A stretch of 64,000 nt of DNA from an uncultured Eggerthellaceae bacterium (GCA_944321455.1 CALULI010000004.1:246365-310364), one strand, 5' to 3'. Counted from the first letter of the stretch, positions 24,352 to 35,956 are shown. Made by a program: numbers and translations. Notes: generated from the letters alone by a model not told the origin.

Positions 24352-25914
24352 ATGATGGTTGTAAGCAAACCCTGGTTGGATACCTACATGGCTGTTGATT
24401 TCGTTTCTCTTTTTGTTATTTCGCTCATAGCCGCAGCAACCCCTTTAGTTGCACGCCTTATTCCTGGCAGACCTATTCCTGAAACCGTATTTCTTCTTAT
24501 CGCGGGTGCGGTACTTGGCCCCTACGCGCTGGGTTTTATCGCGATTGATGAATCGATTTCATTTCTCTCAGATTTGGGTCTTGCCTTTCTTTTTCTTATG
24601 GCAGGCTACGAAATCAACACGAAAAACCTCACGGGCTCTCAAGGAAAGCGCGGCTTGCTGACCTGGTGCGTATCTTTGCTTTTTGCCTTCGTGGCGGTAC
24701 GTCTCTCCCCTAATTTTTCGGTCAGCCACCTTGACGGCATAGCAGTTGCTCTTGCTATGACCACCACCGCCTTAGGAGCTTTGATTCCTATTCTTAAAGA
24801 AAGAAACGTCACGGGAACTCCTGTTGGTAATTCGGTTCTTTCGTACGGAACCTGGGGTGAGTTATGTCCTATTGTGGTAATGGCACTGTTGCTTTCCGCC
24901 CGTCAAACATGGCAAACGCTTGCGGTCTTGGCAGTCTTTTTGCTGGTCGCGGTATTGACAGCTGTCTTTTCTTCAAAGGTGCGCAAAGCAGGCCTTAAAG
25001 CGCTCGCGTTTCTTTCCGAAGGCGCTGACACCACTTCGCAGTCTGCCGTACGCATTACCGTTCTCTTGTTGGTAGCGCTGGTGGCACTTTCTGCAATATT
25101 CGACTTAGATATTGTTTTGGGATCCTTTGCAGCAGGATTTGTGCTGCGCTATATCATTCCCGAAGGCGACCCAAAATTGGAAACGAAGCTTGATGCCATA
25201 GCCTACGGTTTCTTTGTTCCCGTTTTCTTTGTGGCGTCGGGTGCCAATATCAACTTGATGGCGGTAACGGAAAATCCTGTTCTGCTTGTTGCTTTCATCG
25301 TGATGCTGGTTGTGATTAGAGCCGTTCCAATTTTTGTATCGCTTTCTACCCACAAAGAAACGCGCACCATGACAGCCAATACGCGCATTAGTGTTTCGCT
25401 GTACTGCACCACCGCACTGCCGCTGATTGTTGCTATTACCTCCGTTGCCGTCAACGCAGGTGCCATGGATTCTTCGACTGCTTCCGTATTGGTATCCGCT
25501 GGTGCTATCACGGTATTTCTAATGCCGCTTTTAGCCCTTATTGCGCATCGCGTTAATGACGCACAGCCCATTGAAGCCATCAAGGAAATTAAAGAGCATC
25601 CGCACGAGGTTCGCACGATTCTTCATGACCATATTGCCCTTGAAAAGCTTCTTGCGCAACATGGTCACCACGCAAGCGACACGGATCCTTTGCGCACAAA
25701 AGCTCCTGATAGCGAACAGCCTCGCGAACTCTCTCACGAGACTGTTAAGAAGGTGCTTGATAAGACAATCAAAACTGACGCGGTAGACCACGACAAAATT
25801 GCAGAAGCATTTATCCAAGAGCGCAATCGTCGCATTGCTGATTGGAAGAATAGTCATCAAAGCTCAGCCGACGAAACACACTCTGATAGCGACAACAAAA
25901 CGAACGCTACGTAA
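24352..25914 (+). CDS. Cation:proton antiporter (CPA2/KefB-type)
   Basis: A 520-residue membrane protein with about twelve helices in the first ~390 residues (AATPLVARLIPGRPIPETVFLLIAG; FLFLMAGYEIN; ALAMTTTALGALIPILKE; VLGSFAAGFVLRYI; FFVPVFFVASGANINL), the sodium/potassium-proton exchanger fold. The last ~120 residues are a hydrophilic cytoplasmic tail with His-rich segments (HDHIALEKLLAQHGHHASD) and charged helices; no TrkA-N (RCK) nucleotide domain is seen. Two candidate starts exist: MMVVSKPW at 24352, or Met13 (MAVDFVSLF) at 24388; neither has a good ribosome binding site. Likely role is ion/pH homeostasis. Divergent from the LysR gene, which may regulate it. Confidence 0.85.
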   Translation: MMVVSKPWLDTYMAVDFVSLFVISLIAAATPLVARLIPGRPIPETVFLLIAGAVLGPYALGFIAIDESISFLSDLGLAFLFLMAGYEINTKNLTGSQGKRGLLTWCVSLLFAFVAVRLSPNFSVSHLDGIAVALAMTTTALGALIPILKERNVTGTPVGNSVLSYGTWGELCPIVVMALLLSARQTWQTLAVLAVFLLVAVLTAVFSSKVRKAGLKALAFLSEGADTTSQSAVRITVLLLVALVALSAIFDLDIVLGSFAAGFVLRYIIPEGDPKLETKLDAIAYGFFVPVFFVASGANINLMAVTENPVLLVAFIVMLVVIRAVPIFVSLSTHKETRTMTANTRISVSLYCTTALPLIVAITSVAVNAGAMDSSTASVLVSAGAITVFLMPLLALIAHRVNDAQPIEAIKEIKEHPHEVRTILHDHIALEKLLAQHGHHASDTDPLRTKAPDSEQPRELSHETVKKVLDKTIKTDAVDHDKIAEAFIQERNRRIADWKNSHQSSADETHSDSDNKTNAT

Positions 25915-25956
25915 GCGGAGTCAATTAAGCAGGCATCAATCAGGCGAAGCTGACTG

Positions 25957-26010
25957 AACGCGCACGAAGGTTACAACGCGCACGAAGACTACAGCGCGCC
26001 CGAAAACTAT
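25957..26010. repeat. Three 18-bp tandem repeats at the 3' end of hisE
   Basis: AACGCGCACGAAGGTTAC (25957-25974), AACGCGCACGAAGACTAC (25975-25992) and AGCGCGCCCGAAAACTAT (25993-26010) are exactly in step. The last copy includes the hisE stop codon (26007-26009). The array lies between the convergent antiporter and hisE genes. Confidence 0.8.
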
Positions 26011-26432
26011 TTTTCAACATGATTGCCGCGGTTGACATGCTCAGGCTTCAGCATGACAATGCCGCCACGACCAGCAAGTTCTTCTTCGGTCATGCGAGAG
26101 TTAAGTTCTGCTGCAAATTCGTCAAGACCAATACCGCAGCGCTCAAGCAAAACCATGAGATGATACACCACGTCTCCCGCTTCATAGCGAAGATGGTCAA
26201 CATCAGCTGTCTTGTCACTGGCTACGGCAACATCCTTGGCAGCAAGGGTTGTCTCATGAGCTTCTTCCACAAGCTTTTTCAAAAGCGTATCCAGATCCCC
26301 CGTTAACAAGCGATACGTGTAGCTTTCAGGACCAGCATTGCGACGCTGCGCGATGGTTTGAGCGAGCGATTCTAGCGCATCGCCAATCTGGCTTTGGGGA
26401 GGATTTGAAGCATCAGAAAGATACGTTTTCAT
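26007..26432 (-). CDS. hisE: Phosphoribosyl-ATP pyrophosphatase
   Basis: A 141-residue HisE of the MazG-like all-alpha fold. The core is residues ~18-115: LESLAQTIAQRRNAGPESY, TYRLLTGDLDTLLKKLVEEAHET, and DHLRYEAGDVVYHLMVLLERCGI, with the Glu/Asp pairs (EEAHE, EAGD) that bind magnesium. It hydrolyses phosphoribosyl-ATP to phosphoribosyl-AMP, the second step of histidine synthesis. It stands alone rather than in a his operon. AAAGGTGTCTC precedes the ATG. Its stop codon lies in the 18-bp tandem repeat. Confidence 0.92.
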   Translation of the reverse strand: MKTYLSDASNPPQSQIGDALESLAQTIAQRRNAGPESYTYRLLTGDLDTLLKKLVEEAHETTLAAKDVAVASDKTADVDHLRYEAGDVVYHLMVLLERCGIGLDEFAAELNSRMTEEELAGRGGIVMLKPEHVNRGNHVEK

Positions 26433-26567
26433 GAGACACCTTTCGTTTTAAAGTTCGTACGTAGCATACCGCATTGATACACAAGAAACCACAAACAGAC
26501 CAATACCGATTCACGGCCAGCCCAGGCATTCACGCAGACAGGATCCGCCGCTCATCCCACAGACAGG

Positions 26568-27869
26568 CTAGATCTGTGCCATCATGGCCTTGCTTGCTGC
26601 ACACGTATCCGCAATAGCCTTTTCAACATCGATACTTAAAAATTCGCCATCACGGTACAGCACCGATCCATCAACCATGGTCAAAACCACATCTGATCCT
26701 TGCGCTGAATACACCAGGTTGCTCACTAAGCTATCAACAGGCTGAAACCAAGGCGTATCAGTGGTAAGCACGATAAGGTCGGCCTTAGCACCAGGTGCAA
26801 TAAGGCCACAATCATCACGACCCTGCGAAAGCGCACCGTTGCGCGTTGCAATTTCAATAATTTCTGCAGCCGAAAGCGCAACGGGAGTACAGAGTTGCGC
26901 ACGCTGCATCATAGCCAGCAGATACATGTCTTTAAACATGTTGTGGTTATTGTTGCTGGCAACCCCATCAGTGCCTAACGCCACCGTAATTCCCGCTTTG
27001 CGCATACCCAGCACATCAGCAATACCTGAACCAAGCTTGGCATTTGATGCAGGACAGGTTGCAACAAACGCACCTTTCTCAGCCAAAATACGGTAGTCAT
27101 CCTGCTCAAGCCACACACAATGTGCAACGGTTGCAGGAACATCCAAAATGCCGCAATCAGCCAAATACGCAATTGGCGTCATGCCATCGTGACGCTCTTT
27201 ACAACCACGAACTTCATCCTTTGTTTCGCTGGCATGTACTTGAATACGCAAGCCTGCTTCCTTGGCAGCCTGGGCCACCTCTTCTGCAACAGGACGCGTC
27301 GAGGTGTATTCGGCATGAAGATTAAAGTCAACCTTAATGCGACCATTGCCCGCTTCGTTGTAGTGGCGAATCAGCTGCTTATCAACACTGTATTCAGGCA
27401 AGTCATGAAAATGGGCGGTTTCGTCTGAATTTAAGATGCTGTGACCAACATTGAGCTTTACCCCCGACTCAAGAGCAGCACGGGCGCGAGCATCGGAGTT
27501 GTAATACATATCCGTAAAAGACACCACACCAAAGCGAAGCGATTCTGCAATGCCCAAGAGCATGGCAGCATAGGAATAGTCTGCAGTCAGATGCTCTTCA
27601 ACGGGAAAAATTGCTTCGTTAAGCCATCGATCAAGGGGAAGATTTTCGCCACAACCGCGCATCAAAACCATCGGGAGATGGGAGTGAGCGTTATAGAGCG
27701 CAGGCATCAAAACCTTACCGTTGCCGTTATACACCGAATCATAGGCAACTTCAGGCTTTGTGGTACCCACATAATCAATGCGATCACCCGTTACCCCCAC
27801 ATAAGCGTGTGGAGTATGAATTCCCTTCTCGTTTACCAGATCAATATCAGCAAACAACATTGATGACAT
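26568..27869 (-). CDS. Amidohydrolase, 5-methylthioadenosine/S-adenosylhomocysteine deaminase type
   Basis: A 433-residue metal-dependent amidohydrolase. Metal ligands of the family are visible: HSH in YNAHSHLPMVLMRG (residues ~60), His in IQVHASETKDEV, His in ATVAHCVWLE, and Asp in ALGTDGVASNN. The GCGENLPLDRWLNEAIFPVEEHL segment is typical of MtaD and related adenosine-analogue deaminases (also SsnA-like proteins). Start has GGAGGAGACACA before the ATG. The ribosome binding site overlaps the T tract of the rpoC terminator, so it may be transcribed from leakage past that terminator or from an undetected promoter. Exact substrate needs testing. Confidence 0.87.
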   Translation of the reverse strand: MSSMLFADIDLVNEKGIHTPHAYVGVTGDRIDYVGTTKPEVAYDSVYNGNGKVLMPALYNAHSHLPMVLMRGCGENLPLDRWLNEAIFPVEEHLTADYSYAAMLLGIAESLRFGVVSFTDMYYNSDARARAALESGVKLNVGHSILNSDETAHFHDLPEYSVDKQLIRHYNEAGNGRIKVDFNLHAEYTSTRPVAEEVAQAAKEAGLRIQVHASETKDEVRGCKERHDGMTPIAYLADCGILDVPATVAHCVWLEQDDYRILAEKGAFVATCPASNAKLGSGIADVLGMRKAGITVALGTDGVASNNNHNMFKDMYLLAMMQRAQLCTPVALSAAEIIEIATRNGALSQGRDDCGLIAPGAKADLIVLTTDTPWFQPVDSLVSNLVYSAQGSDVVLTMVDGSVLYRDGEFLSIDVEKAIADTCAASKAMMAQI

Positions 27870-27881
27870 TGTGTCTCCTCC

Positions 27882-27913
27882 AAAAAATGCGCCCCTGGAA
27901 AATCCAGAGGCGC
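27882..27913 (-). terminator. Intrinsic terminator of the secDF-rpoBC transcript
   Basis: On the minus strand GCGCCTCTGGA-TTT-TCCAGGGGCGC (27913-27889, with one G-U pair) is followed by ATTTTTTGG. It starts 35 bases after the rpoC stop. The T run abuts the GGAGG ribosome binding site of the next gene. Confidence 0.88.
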
Positions 27914-27947
27914 ATACTTACATCATGTGCGTGTCCAACAAGAACTC

Positions 27948-30900
27948 TTACTCTTCTTCAGAACCAGCTGCGTCCGTAGCGGATTCGTCTGCGTTCGTGA
28001 AGCTAAAGCCCAAGTCAGAGCTGGTAGCACCCAGCAAAGCATCAAGCTCTTCCAAGTTGCGCTGATACGAACGAGGAGGCAATGCTTCGCCTAACATATC
28101 TTCACCTTCCGTGTTGAAGGTAGCAGGCGTATCTCCACCAATGAGAACCGTGTCATCAGGCGAGAACACCATATCCAAAAGCTGGCTCATGTCATCACGG
28201 GAAGCCGTCAGATCATCTTCGATAACCTTAGACAAGCCGTGAGCTTCAAGACCGCGCTTCAGCTCTTCAATAGCCTTGGTGCCAATACCTTCGATGCGCA
28301 ACAAGTCTTCTTCGGTGTGGCCAACCAAGTCAGCTACGGTTTCGATCCCAGCCTCAGAGAACTTGTTTGCCCAACGCTGCGAAACGCCCAGGTCGTCATA
28401 GATGTAGAGACGAGCCTCTTCATCAGTCAAGCTGTTGGCACGATAACCTGCTGCAAGGGATGCAAAGTAATTTGCGTAGTCGGAGCCGTCACCCATGTAG
28501 CCATCATCAAGTGACCAATCCTGTGGCTGAGGCAGCAAGTCCTCAATCTCACGGAGTGCTTCAGGTGCTGAATCAGGCAGGCGGTCGCCGTCAGCCTTGT
28601 CAACCTTAACACCCTTGTAGGTAAGGCCAACGTCGTGGTAGCGCTTAAGACCCGTACCAGCAGGAATAGGCTTACCAATAAGAACGTTTTCCTTCAGACC
28701 CTGAAGTGAGTCAACCTTGCCTTCAATAGCAGCGTCGGTCAAAACCTTCGTGGTTTCCTGGAACGATGCAGCGGACAGGAACGAATCGGTTGCCAGCGAA
28801 GCCTTGGTAATACCCAACAGCAGAGGCTGACCAACAGGAGGATTCTTGCCCTCCAGAACCAGTTCGTTTGCAACCTTTTCGAATTCGAAACGGTTAACCT
28901 GGCCACCAGGCAGATAATCGGAGTCACCTGGATCAGTAACGGTAACCTTGCGCAGCATCTGACGAGCAATAACTTCAATGTGCTTGTCGTTGATGTCTAC
29001 ACCCTGGGATACGTATACATCCTGTACCTGATCAACAATGTAGCGAAGCGTGGTGTTAGGATCAGTCAAGCGCAGCAAGTCATGAGGGTTAACCGAACCC
29101 TTGGTAAGCTGCTGACCAATTTCAACTTCGCAGCCATCAACAATGCCAGGAAGCATCTGAGCGCGAGCAGATACCACGTATTCGCGGATGTTGCCTTCTT
29201 GGTCGTGAATAGTGAGCGTCTTGTTGTTCTTGTCACCCGAAATCTGGAGCGTACCAGCAATTTCAGCAAGAACAGCCTGGCCCTTAGGCTTGCGGGCCTC
29301 AAACAGCTCGGTAACACGAGGAAGACCGTGGGTAATGTCTTCACCTGCAACACCGCCCGTGTGGAACGTACGCATGGTCAACTGAGTACCAGGTTCGCCA
29401 ATGGACTGTGCTGCAATAATGCCTGCTGCCGTGCCAATGTTAACAGGACGAGCAGTTGCCAAGTCCCAACCATAGCACTTCTGGCAGATGCCCTTTTCAG
29501 CGTGGCAGGTCATAACCGAACGATACGTTGCCGTCTTAGCGCCAGCGTCAACCAGTTCCTTGAGCTGAGCCGCGGAGGTCATGTATTCGCCTGCTTCAAG
29601 CAGAACCTCGCCCGTTTCAGCATTAACGATAGGCTGAGCCAAGCAACGACCGATGAGAGATTCATCAATGTTGCCCTTAGCGTTGATGATGTTAACTTCA
29701 ACGCCCTCAGACGTACCACAGTCAATTTCGCGAATGATAACGTCTTGCGCAACGTCAACCAGACGACGCGTCAGATAACCAGAGTCGGCCGTACGCAGTG
29801 CGGTGTCAGCCAGGCCCTTACGAGCACCGTGCGTAGAAATAAAGTATTCCAGAACGGAGAGGCCTTCGCGGAAGTTTGCCTTAATAGGACGGTCAATAAT
29901 TTCGCCCTTCGGGTCAGACATCAGACCACGCATACCAGCCAGCTGACGAATCTGCTTGATGTTACCACGAGCACCAGAGAAGGCCATCATGTAGATTGGG
30001 TTGAACTTGTCGAAGTTGTTAGCCATTGCATCGCCAACTTCTTCGTTAGCTGCATTCCAAATATCAACGACCTGCTTATGGCGTTCTTCGTCAGACATAA
30101 GACCCATTTCGTAGTCTTCGTCAATAGCAGCAACCTTTTCATCTGCCGCAGCAAGAATTTCGCCCTTTTGTGGAGGAATCGTTGCGTCGTAAACCGAAAC
30201 GGTGACACCTGCGCGCGTTGCGTAGTGGAAACCTGCAGACTTCAAACCGTCCAGAATTGGTTCCATCTCAGAGGTGTTATAGCGGTTGCAGCAATCCTCT
30301 ACCAAACGAGAAATCTCAGACTTATTCATTTCGTAGTTCAAGAATGGATAGTCATCAGGCAGAACCGCATTAAACGTAATACGTCCAATGGTGGTCTGGA
30401 TGCGCTCACCCTTCTTGTAATCTTCAAATTCACCAAAGGCAGAAGCAACTTGGGTGTCCTTGGTCAGGCGAACCCAAATCTTGGCCTGCAGGTCAAGATC
30501 AGCACGAGCGTCGTAAGCATTCATTGCGTCATCAAAGTCAATGAAGACACGACCTTCGCCAGGAAAGCCATCACGAGCAGCAGTCAGATAGTACAGACCG
30601 ATGATCATGTCCTGCGTAGGAACCGTCAAAGGACGACCATGAGCAGGTGACTTGATGTTGTTAGCAGACAACATCAGAACGCGAGCTTCAGCCTGAGCTT
30701 CGTTGCCCAGAGGTACATGAACAGCCATCTGGTCACCGTCGAAGTCAGCGTTAAATGCGGTGCAAACCAAAGGATGCAAACGAATTGCCTTGCCGTCTAC
30801 CAGAACAGGCTCGAATGCCTGAATGCCCAGACGGTGAAGCGTAGGTGCACGGTTTAGAAGAACAGGATGTTCGGTAATAACCTCTTCCAAAACGTCCCAT

Positions 30901-32357
30901 ACGTAGCTTGCATGACGATCAACCGCACGCTTTGCAGCCTTGATGTTGGCAGCATATTCAAGCTCAACCAAGCGCTTCATAACGAATGGCTTGAACAGCT
31001 CGAGTGCCATCTGGCTTGGCAGACCGCACTGATGCAACTTGAGCTGAGGACCAACAACAATTACGGAACGACCAGAGTAGTCAACACGCTTACCAAGCAA
31101 GTTCTGGCGGAAACGACCCTGCTTACCCTTGAGCATGTCTGCCAAGGACTTCAGAGGACGATTGCCAGGACCCGTTACCGGACGACCACGACGGCCGTTG
31201 TCAAACAGCGAGTCAACTGCTTCCTGGAGCATGCGCTTTTCGTTGTTAACAATGATCTCAGGAGCACCAAGATCCAAAAGACGCTTCAAGCGGTTGTTAC
31301 GGTTGATAACGCGACGATACAAATCGTTCAAGTCGCTGGTTGCGAAACGACCGCCGTCGAGCTGAACCATAGGGCGCAGATCTGGTGGAATAACAGGAAT
31401 TACATCCAAGATCATGTCAGCAGGCTTGTTAGCGGAATGGATAAATGCATCCACTACCTTCAAGCGCTTAATAGCCTTCGTGCGCTTTTGACCCTTGCCC
31501 GTAGCAACGGTTTCGCGCAGTTCTTCAGCCGTTGATTCAAGATCAATATCTTCAAGCAAATCACGAACTGCTTCAGCACCCATGCCACCCTTGAAGTACT
31601 CAGAGTAGTTGGTGCGCATTTCGCGATAGAGAGCCTCGTCAGGAACAAGCTGCTTTGGCTCAATTTTCAAGAAAGCATCAAAGGCGTCACTGCGAAGAGC
31701 CTTGCGCTCGTTGAATTCCTCGTAGATATCAGCAATTTCTGCTTCAACCTCTTCAGGAGTCATGCGCTCGTCTTCGTCAACGTCGTCAACAAATTCGTCC
31801 TCTTCAGGAACGTAGTCAACCGAAAGACGACGCGTAGCCTCAATAAGGCGATCGCGTTCTGCATCCAATTCTTCCAAGTCTGCAGAAAGTTCGTCGCGCA
31901 GCTCTTCAACGTCTTCATCACGTGCTTCTTTATCAACAGAGGTGATGATAGAGCTTGCGAAATAGAGAACCTTTTCCAATTCCTTTGGTGGAATATCAAG
32001 CAGATAACCCAGGCGGGATGGAGAGCCCTTGAAGTACCAGATGTGGCTGACAGGAGCTGCAAGTTCAATGTGGCCCATGCGCTCACGGCGAACCTTAGAA
32101 CGCGTTACCTCAACACCGCAGCGTTCGCACACAATACCCTTGAAGCGGATGCGCTTGTACTTACCGCAGGCGCACTCCCAGTCCTTGGTAGGACCAAAGA
32201 TCTTTTCGCAGAACAAGCCGTCCTTTTCAGGCTTGAGCGTACGATAGTTAATAGTTTCTGGCTTTTTGACCTCACCATGAGACCAACCGCGGATGTCTTC
32301 CGCGCTCGCAAGAGAGATACGGATGGCGTCAAAGTTGTTTACGTCGAATTCGCTCAT
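27948..32357 (-). CDS. rpoC: DNA-directed RNA polymerase subunit beta'
   Basis: A 1469-residue beta' subunit. The N-terminal zinc finger is [20 protein letters not shown]; the active-site triad is in [12 protein letters not shown]; the second zinc site is CGTSEG ... CQKCYGWD; the trigger loop region follows [22 protein letters not shown]. Two features lengthen it beyond the ~1300 residues of many actinobacteria: an acidic coiled-coil insertion at about residues 150-230 ([41 protein letters not shown]), and a ~170-residue C-terminal extension containing a helix-hairpin-helix segment at 1337-1376 resembling the RpoA C-terminal domain. The ATG follows the rpoB stop with no gap (TAAATG). Catalytic subunit of transcription. 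Confidence 0.97.
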   Translation of the reverse strand: MSEFDVNNFDAIRISLASAEDIRGWSHGEVKKPETINYRTLKPEKDGLFCEKIFGPTKDWECACGKYKRIRFKGIVCERCGVEVTRSKVRRERMGHIELAAPVSHIWYFKGSPSRLGYLLDIPPKELEKVLYFASSIITSVDKEARDEDVEELRDELSADLEELDAERDRLIEATRRLSVDYVPEEDEFVDDVDEDERMTPEEVEAEIADIYEEFNERKALRSDAFDAFLKIEPKQLVPDEALYREMRTNYSEYFKGGMGAEAVRDLLEDIDLESTAEELRETVATGKGQKRTKAIKRLKVVDAFIHSANKPADMILDVIPVIPPDLRPMVQLDGGRFATSDLNDLYRRVINRNNRLKRLLDLGAPEIIVNNEKRMLQEAVDSLFDNGRRGRPVTGPGNRPLKSLADMLKGKQGRFRQNLLGKRVDYSGRSVIVVGPQLKLHQCGLPSQMALELFKPFVMKRLVELEYAANIKAAKRAVDRHASYVWDVLEEVITEHPVLLNRAPTLHRLGIQAFEPVLVDGKAIRLHPLVCTAFNADFDGDQMAVHVPLGNEAQAEARVLMLSANNIKSPAHGRPLTVPTQDMIIGLYYLTAARDGFPGEGRVFIDFDDAMNAYDARADLDLQAKIWVRLTKDTQVASAFGEFEDYKKGERIQTTIGRITFNAVLPDDYPFLNYEMNKSEISRLVEDCCNRYNTSEMEPILDGLKSAGFHYATRAGVTVSVYDATIPPQKGEILAAADEKVAAIDEDYEMGLMSDEERHKQVVDIWNAANEEVGDAMANNFDKFNPIYMMAFSGARGNIKQIRQLAGMRGLMSDPKGEIIDRPIKANFREGLSVLEYFISTHGARKGLADTALRTADSGYLTRRLVDVAQDVIIREIDCGTSEGVEVNIINAKGNIDESLIGRCLAQPIVNAETGEVLLEAGEYMTSAAQLKELVDAGAKTATYRSVMTCHAEKGICQKCYGWDLATARPVNIGTAAGIIAAQSIGEPGTQLTMRTFHTGGVAGEDITHGLPRVTELFEARKPKGQAVLAEIAGTLQISGDKNNKTLTIHDQEGNIREYVVSARAQMLPGIVDGCEVEIGQQLTKGSVNPHDLLRLTDPNTTLRYIVDQVQDVYVSQGVDINDKHIEVIARQMLRKVTVTDPGDSDYLPGGQVNRFEFEKVANELVLEGKNPPVGQPLLLGITKASLATDSFLSAASFQETTKVLTDAAIEGKVDSLQGLKENVLIGKPIPAGTGLKRYHDVGLTYKGVKVDKADGDRLPDSAPEALREIEDLLPQPQDWSLDDGYMGDGSDYANYFASLAAGYRANSLTDEEARLYIYDDLGVSQRWANKFSEAGIETVADLVGHTEEDLLRIEGIGTKAIEELKRGLEAHGLSKVIEDDLTASRDDMSQLLDMVFSPDDTVLIGGDTPATFNTEGEDMLGEALPPRSYQRNLEELDALLGATSSDLGFSFTNADESATDAAGSEEE

Positions 32358-35300
32358 TTACATCTCCTCTCCCTTGCCGATAAGATCGATCGTGTCATCG
32401 GTCTCCTTATCGTCATTCAACAAGTTGTCGAGTTCTGCCGAAATGGAACCCAAGAGATCATCGTCGCTTGGCGTTGTATCTTCAGCAGATCCGCCGATAA
32501 GTTCTTCATCGTTGTCTTCTTCGACATCTTGTGTGATATCAATAGTTTCATTGGAGTGACCCTCCAGCTCCACGTTCAAGCACAAAGAACGCATTTCCTT
32601 GATAAGAACCTTGAAGGATTCAGGAACTTCAGGAGCAGGAACCGATTCACCCTTAACAATTGCCTCGTAGCTCTTAACACGGCCTGACGTGTCGTCAGAC
32701 TTGATGGTCAAGATTTCCTGCAGCACGTTAGATGCACCGTAGGAGTAGAGTGCCCAAACTTCCATTTCGCCGAAGCGCTGGCCGCCGAACTGAGCTTTAC
32801 CACCAAGAGGCTGCTGCGTAATCAAACTGTAAGGACCAGTTGAGCGAGCATGGATCTTGTCGTCAACCATGTGACCCAACTTCAAGATGTAAGGGAAACC
32901 TACCGTAATAGGCTCACGGAAAGGCTCACCGGTGCGACCATCGTAGAGCGTAGTCTTACCCGTCAAGGACAGCTGAGGCACAAATTCGTCGCGTGCTTTG
33001 TCGCCGTACTTAGCGTGGTTGATGTTGATAAGGTTGCGGTTTGCCTTTTCAATTACATCAGAAATTTCTTTTTCAGTTGCGCCGTCGAAAACAGGCGTGG
33101 AAACAAAGATTGGTCCCTCAACTGGTTCGGTGCTGTCAGGATCGTCTGACCAACCCCACTTAGCAGCCCAACCAAGGTGGCATTCAAGCAGCTGACCAAC
33201 GTTCATACGAGAAGGAACACCCAGAGGGTTCAGGATAACGTCAATTGGCGTACCGTCTGCCAAATAAGGCATGTCCTCAACAGGAAGGATGCGTGAAATA
33301 ACACCCTTGTTACCGTGACGACCAGACAGCTTGTCGCCCTGCTGGATCTTACGCTTCTGAGCAATGAATACACGGATGATTTCGTTAACACCTGGTGCCA
33401 GTTCATCACCGTTTGCACGAGAAGAACGGGATACGCTGATAACACGACCGCCAGCACCATGAGGTACCTTCAAGGACGTGTCGCGAACCTCGCGTGCCTT
33501 CTCACCAAAGATTGCACGAAGCAGGCGTTCTTCAGCGGTCAGTTCGGTTTCACCCTTAGGCGTTACCTTGCCTACCAGAACGTCGCCAGGGAATACTTCT
33601 GCACCAACGCAAATGATGCCGTCTGAATCCAAGTCCGAAATCATGTCGTCAGAAATGTTAGGAATTTCACGCGTGATTTCTTCTGGACCAAGCTTGGTGT
33701 CGCGCGCATCAATTTCATACTCAGAAATATGAATTGACGTGAGCAGGTCTTCCGCTACAACACGCTCAGACACAATAATTGCGTCTTCGTAGTTGTAACC
33801 TTCCCATGGCATGTAAGCAATCATGAGGTTTTGACCCAAGGACAGCTCAGCATTGTCGCACGATGGGCCGTCAGCCAAAACATCGCCAACTTCAACGCGG
33901 TCGCCCTTGCGAACAATAGGCTTGTGGTTCATGCAGCCGCTCTGGTTAGAACGCTGGAACTTAGGAATCAGATATTCGTCGTATTCGCCATCATCGCGCT
34001 CGATAATAACGGTTTCGCCGTCAACGTAGTCAACAACGCCCGCATTCTGAGCAACGAGAATTTCACCTGAGTCAACCGCAATGCGGTGTTCGATGCCCGT
34101 ACCAACCAAAGGAGCATGAGGACGAAGCAGTGGCACTGCCTGACGCTGCATGTTAGAGCCCATCAATGCACGGTTTGCGTCGTCGTGCTCCAAGAATGGA
34201 ATCAGAGACGTTGCAACAGAGGTCATCTGACGAGGCGAAACGTCCATGTACTGAACGTGCATTGGATCAACTTCGTCAGGTTCACCAAACGTGCCTGATG
34301 AGTCAGTAGTGCGGCACAAAATACGAGCAGACTTAACAAAGTTGCCATCATCGTCATAGTGACCAAACTCACGCGTTTCAAGGTCAAACGTTTCGTTTGC
34401 CTGAGCGATGGTGTACTTTTCTTCTTCGTCTGCCGTCAGATAGTCAATATCGTCCGTTACCTTGCCATCAACAATGCGGCGGTAGGGCGTTTCAATAAAG
34501 CCATACGGGTTAACGCGTGCATAGGTTGCCAGCGAACCAATCAGACCAATGTTTGGACCTTCAGGCGTCTCAATAGGACACATACGACCGTAGTGAGAGG
34601 TATGAACGTCGCGAACTTCAAAGCCTGCACGTTCACGAGAAAGACCGCCAGGACCCAATGCAGACAGACGACGCTTGTGCGTAATACCTGCAGCAAGGTT
34701 GGTCTGGTCCATGAACTGTGAGAGCTGCGAAGAACCGAAGAATTCTTTAATAGCAGCAACAATAGGACGAATGTTAACCAAGCTCTGTGGCGTAATTTCG
34801 TCTGGTTCCTGCATGCTCATGCGTTCACGAACGACGCGCTCCATACGGGAAAGACCAATGCGGAACTGGTTTTGGATCAGTTCGCCAACCGTACGAATAC
34901 GACGGTTACCAAAGTGGTCAATGTCGTCAGTGGATACGCCTTCAGCACCATCATGCAACGCAACGATATAGCGCATGGTTTCAATGATGTCTTCCTGTGT
35001 CAGCGTAGAGGCATCATTTTCTGGATCGAAGCCGAGCTTCTTGTTGATCTTATAGCGACCAACCTTAGCCAAATCGTAGCGCTGAGGATTGAAGAACAGG
35101 CCATCCAAAAGCGTACGAGCGGAATCAATGGTAGGAGGCTCGCCTGGACGGAAACGACGATACAGCTCAATCAAAGATTCTTCTTTGGTTGTTGCAGGGT
35201 CGCGGTCAAGCGTGCGAATGACCATTTCGGAGTTGCCCAAAAGATCAATGATCTCTTCGCGCGTTTCAGCAATACCGAGCGCACGAAGAAGCAGCGTAGC

Positions 35301-35882
35301 AGGCTGCTTACGCTTGCGGTCAATGCGGACAGACAGAATGTCACGCTTGTCCGTTTCGAATTCAAGCCAAGCACCACGGGATGGAATTACCTTGGCGTTA
35401 TAAATGGTTTTGTCGGAGGTTTTATCGCGCTCAGCGGAGAAATACACACCTGGGCTACGAACCAACTGGGAAACTACGACACGTTCGGTGCCGTTAATAA
35501 TAAAGGTGCCGCGCTGCGTCATAAGCGGGAAGTCGCCCATGAAAACGTCCTGCTCCTTGATTTCGCCCGTTTCACGATTGATGAAACGAATCTCAGCAAA
35601 AAGAGGAGCCTGATACGAAACGTCGCGCGCCTTGCACTCATCTACGCCGAATTTAGGTTCGCCAAATTCATACTTACCAAATTCAACACACATGTCCTTG
35701 GTGTTGGATTCGATTGGACTGATGTCAGCAAATGCATTAGCCAGTCCTTCTTCCATGAAATGCTTGAAGCTTTCCGTCTGGATTGCGATAAGATTAGGGA
35801 CGTCCATGACGTCTGGGATCTTCGCGAAGCTTCGGCGATTCCTATAACGGCTGGTGGAAGCGGGGTTTTTAGCTTGAACCAC
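32358..35882 (-). CDS. rpoB: DNA-directed RNA polymerase subunit beta
   Basis: A 1174-residue beta subunit. Landmarks: [24 protein letters not shown] near residue 130, the fork/Rif region ([31 protein letters not shown]), [37 protein letters not shown], and the C-terminal clamp region [22 protein letters not shown]. The last ~60 residues are an acidic tail. The start is GTG at 35882, nine bases after GGAGG; a nearby ATG is in another frame. Promoter candidate at 35930-35956. Pairs with RpoC, and the two are contiguous. Confidence 0.97.
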   Translation of the reverse strand: MVQAKNPASTSRYRNRRSFAKIPDVMDVPNLIAIQTESFKHFMEEGLANAFADISPIESNTKDMCVEFGKYEFGEPKFGVDECKARDVSYQAPLFAEIRFINRETGEIKEQDVFMGDFPLMTQRGTFIINGTERVVVSQLVRSPGVYFSAERDKTSDKTIYNAKVIPSRGAWLEFETDKRDILSVRIDRKRKQPATLLLRALGIAETREEIIDLLGNSEMVIRTLDRDPATTKEESLIELYRRFRPGEPPTIDSARTLLDGLFFNPQRYDLAKVGRYKINKKLGFDPENDASTLTQEDIIETMRYIVALHDGAEGVSTDDIDHFGNRRIRTVGELIQNQFRIGLSRMERVVRERMSMQEPDEITPQSLVNIRPIVAAIKEFFGSSQLSQFMDQTNLAAGITHKRRLSALGPGGLSRERAGFEVRDVHTSHYGRMCPIETPEGPNIGLIGSLATYARVNPYGFIETPYRRIVDGKVTDDIDYLTADEEEKYTIAQANETFDLETREFGHYDDDGNFVKSARILCRTTDSSGTFGEPDEVDPMHVQYMDVSPRQMTSVATSLIPFLEHDDANRALMGSNMQRQAVPLLRPHAPLVGTGIEHRIAVDSGEILVAQNAGVVDYVDGETVIIERDDGEYDEYLIPKFQRSNQSGCMNHKPIVRKGDRVEVGDVLADGPSCDNAELSLGQNLMIAYMPWEGYNYEDAIIVSERVVAEDLLTSIHISEYEIDARDTKLGPEEITREIPNISDDMISDLDSDGIICVGAEVFPGDVLVGKVTPKGETELTAEERLLRAIFGEKAREVRDTSLKVPHGAGGRVISVSRSSRANGDELAPGVNEIIRVFIAQKRKIQQGDKLSGRHGNKGVISRILPVEDMPYLADGTPIDVILNPLGVPSRMNVGQLLECHLGWAAKWGWSDDPDSTEPVEGPIFVSTPVFDGATEKEISDVIEKANRNLININHAKYGDKARDEFVPQLSLTGKTTLYDGRTGEPFREPITVGFPYILKLGHMVDDKIHARSTGPYSLITQQPLGGKAQFGGQRFGEMEVWALYSYGASNVLQEILTIKSDDTSGRVKSYEAIVKGESVPAPEVPESFKVLIKEMRSLCLNVELEGHSNETIDITQDVEEDNDEELIGGSAEDTTPSDDDLLGSISAELDNLLNDDKETDDTIDLIGKGEEM

Positions 35883-35929
35883 GAGTCATTTCCTCCTTCG
35901 ATGGAACCAGTGATTTTGCAAAAAGACGC

Positions 35930-35956
35930 AATTTATAAAAATACTTCGTTTGTCAA
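35930..35956 (-). promoter_or_regulatory. Candidate rpoB promoter
   Basis: On the minus strand a perfect TTGACA (35956-35951) is followed after 15 bases by TAAATT (35935-35930); TATAAA overlaps it two bases upstream. A second TTGACG sits ten bases further up. Spacing is shorter than the ideal 17. rpoBC may thus be driven both from here and by read-through from secDF. Confidence 0.5.

Noticed and set aside
28980..30650. 556-codon plus-strand open frame antisense to rpoC
   Set aside because: It is a by-product of codon bias in the rpoC frame: no ribosome binding site, no recognisable domain, and rpoC is unquestionably coding across the same bases.
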